The notes below the pieces were generated by a model. That model had not been told where the DNA came from, made no database searches, and saw only the letters and a list, made by a program, of their open reading frames with translations. DNA of 13,418 bases from Actinomycetota bacterium. GTDB lineage: Bacteria > Actinomycetota > Thermoleophilia > Solirubrobacterales > Thermoleophilaceae. The stretch is from NCBI GenBank assembly GCA_005885165.1, contig VAXR01000084.1:16966-30383 (forward strand), read 5' to 3'. The position numbers were made by a program, and so were the translations under genes. Position 1 is the first letter of the stretch. Every line of letters begins with the position of its first letter. Shown here one piece after another: positions 13,100 to 13,418 of this stretch.

Positions 13100-13418
13100 C
13101 TACCCGTTCCGGCCAGCGCCGTGGAAACCGCCCTCATGGCCGGTCTCACGGCGCCCTTCGCCGCTGTAGGCCTCGACGGCGCGGGGCTCGACCGAGCGCT
13201 CGGGCCTGTAAGCCGGGGCGGCAGGACGCGCTCCGCGCTCCTCGTTGGAGTACTCGCGGTGGACCGGTGCGGGCCGGTAGGGCGCGGGCCGGTAGTCGTA
13301 CCGGCGGGCGTGCTCGCTCGGTCGGCGCGCGTAGTCGGTGTGCTCGAAGTGGCGGGGCGTGCCGGCGTAGCTGGACCTCGCGGAGTCGACCATCCTTCGC
13401 GCGGCGGCGACCGTCGGC
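13100..13418 (-). CDS. C-terminal tail of an Arg/Pro/Tyr-rich protein (5' end outside window)
   Basis: This frame is open from the right edge to a TAG at 13100-13102, about 105 residues. It is strongly basic and low-complexity, with YRPAPYRPAP, repeated RRP/ARRY and HEGG-type stretches, and ends GFHGAGRNG. An internal ATG at 13393 has only AAGG abutting it, with no spacer, and the frame continues upstream (VAAARRMVDSARSS), so the window probably shows only the disordered C-terminus of a longer protein. No domain is recognised. The composition resembles nucleic-acid-binding or extracellular disordered tails, but this is weak. It runs in the same direction as the Pro/Gly-rich gene 79 bases downstream. 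Confidence 0.5.
   Translation of the reverse strand, partial: PTVAAARRMVDSARSSYAGTPRHFEHTDYARRPSEHARRYDYRPAPYRPAPVHREYSNEERGARPAAPAYRPERSVEPRAVEAYSGEGRRETGHEGGFHGAGRNG

Overview
The window is about 13.4 kb of very GC-rich chromosomal DNA with tight gene spacing, many GTG starts and several probable near-leaderless transcripts. Codon use and protein style suggest a high-GC actinobacterium, most plausibly of the Thermoleophilia/Solirubrobacterales type. That placement is inference; no rRNA or other marker is present. No tRNA, rRNA, CRISPR array or insertion sequence was seen.

Left part (1-2735, + strand): the window opens inside a collagen-like surface protein. Its Gly-X-Y region is encoded partly by exact 27-bp tandem repeats, and the gene is cut by the window edge. 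Ten bases after its stop begins a polytopic membrane protein carrying both a GGDEF (c-di-GMP synthesis) and an HD-GYP (c-di-GMP breakdown) domain, both with intact signature motifs. Next come a small minus-strand protein with two CxxC motifs (2746-2985), a zinc-ribbon/FHA protein (3048-3698) and a ParA-type ATPase (3829-4620). The last has a -10-like box almost on top of its ATG.

Centre (4625-8939, - strand): an amino-acid operon transcribed right to left, lysA-hom-thrC-thrB. Genes overlap or nearly touch. Hom and the two Thr enzymes take aspartate semialdehyde to threonine, and LysA completes the lysine branch from the same precursor. thrC lacks a good canonical start; a CTG overlapping the hom stop codon, preceded by a strong Shine-Dalgarno, fits better. 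lysA is divergent from an alpha/beta hydrolase gene (8981-9694), with very little DNA between them.

Right part (9691-13418, - strand): a DUF2142-type polytopic membrane protein (likely GT-C-like glycosyltransferase) is followed, with an 8-nt overlap, by a bitopic extracytoplasmic protein; the latter's stop codon overlaps that of the hydrolase (shared CTAG). Upstream lies a 410-bp non-coding stretch with a near-perfect 18-bp hairpin and a 103-nt segment that folds on paper into a three-way junction. Beyond it are a signal-anchored Pro/Gly-rich hypothetical protein and the C-terminal tail of an Arg/Pro/Tyr-rich protein entering from the right edge.

The most unusual items are the structured non-coding block at 12129-12333, the adjacency of collagen-like and c-di-GMP genes, the likely CTG start of thrC, and the unclear translation start of the FHA protein.
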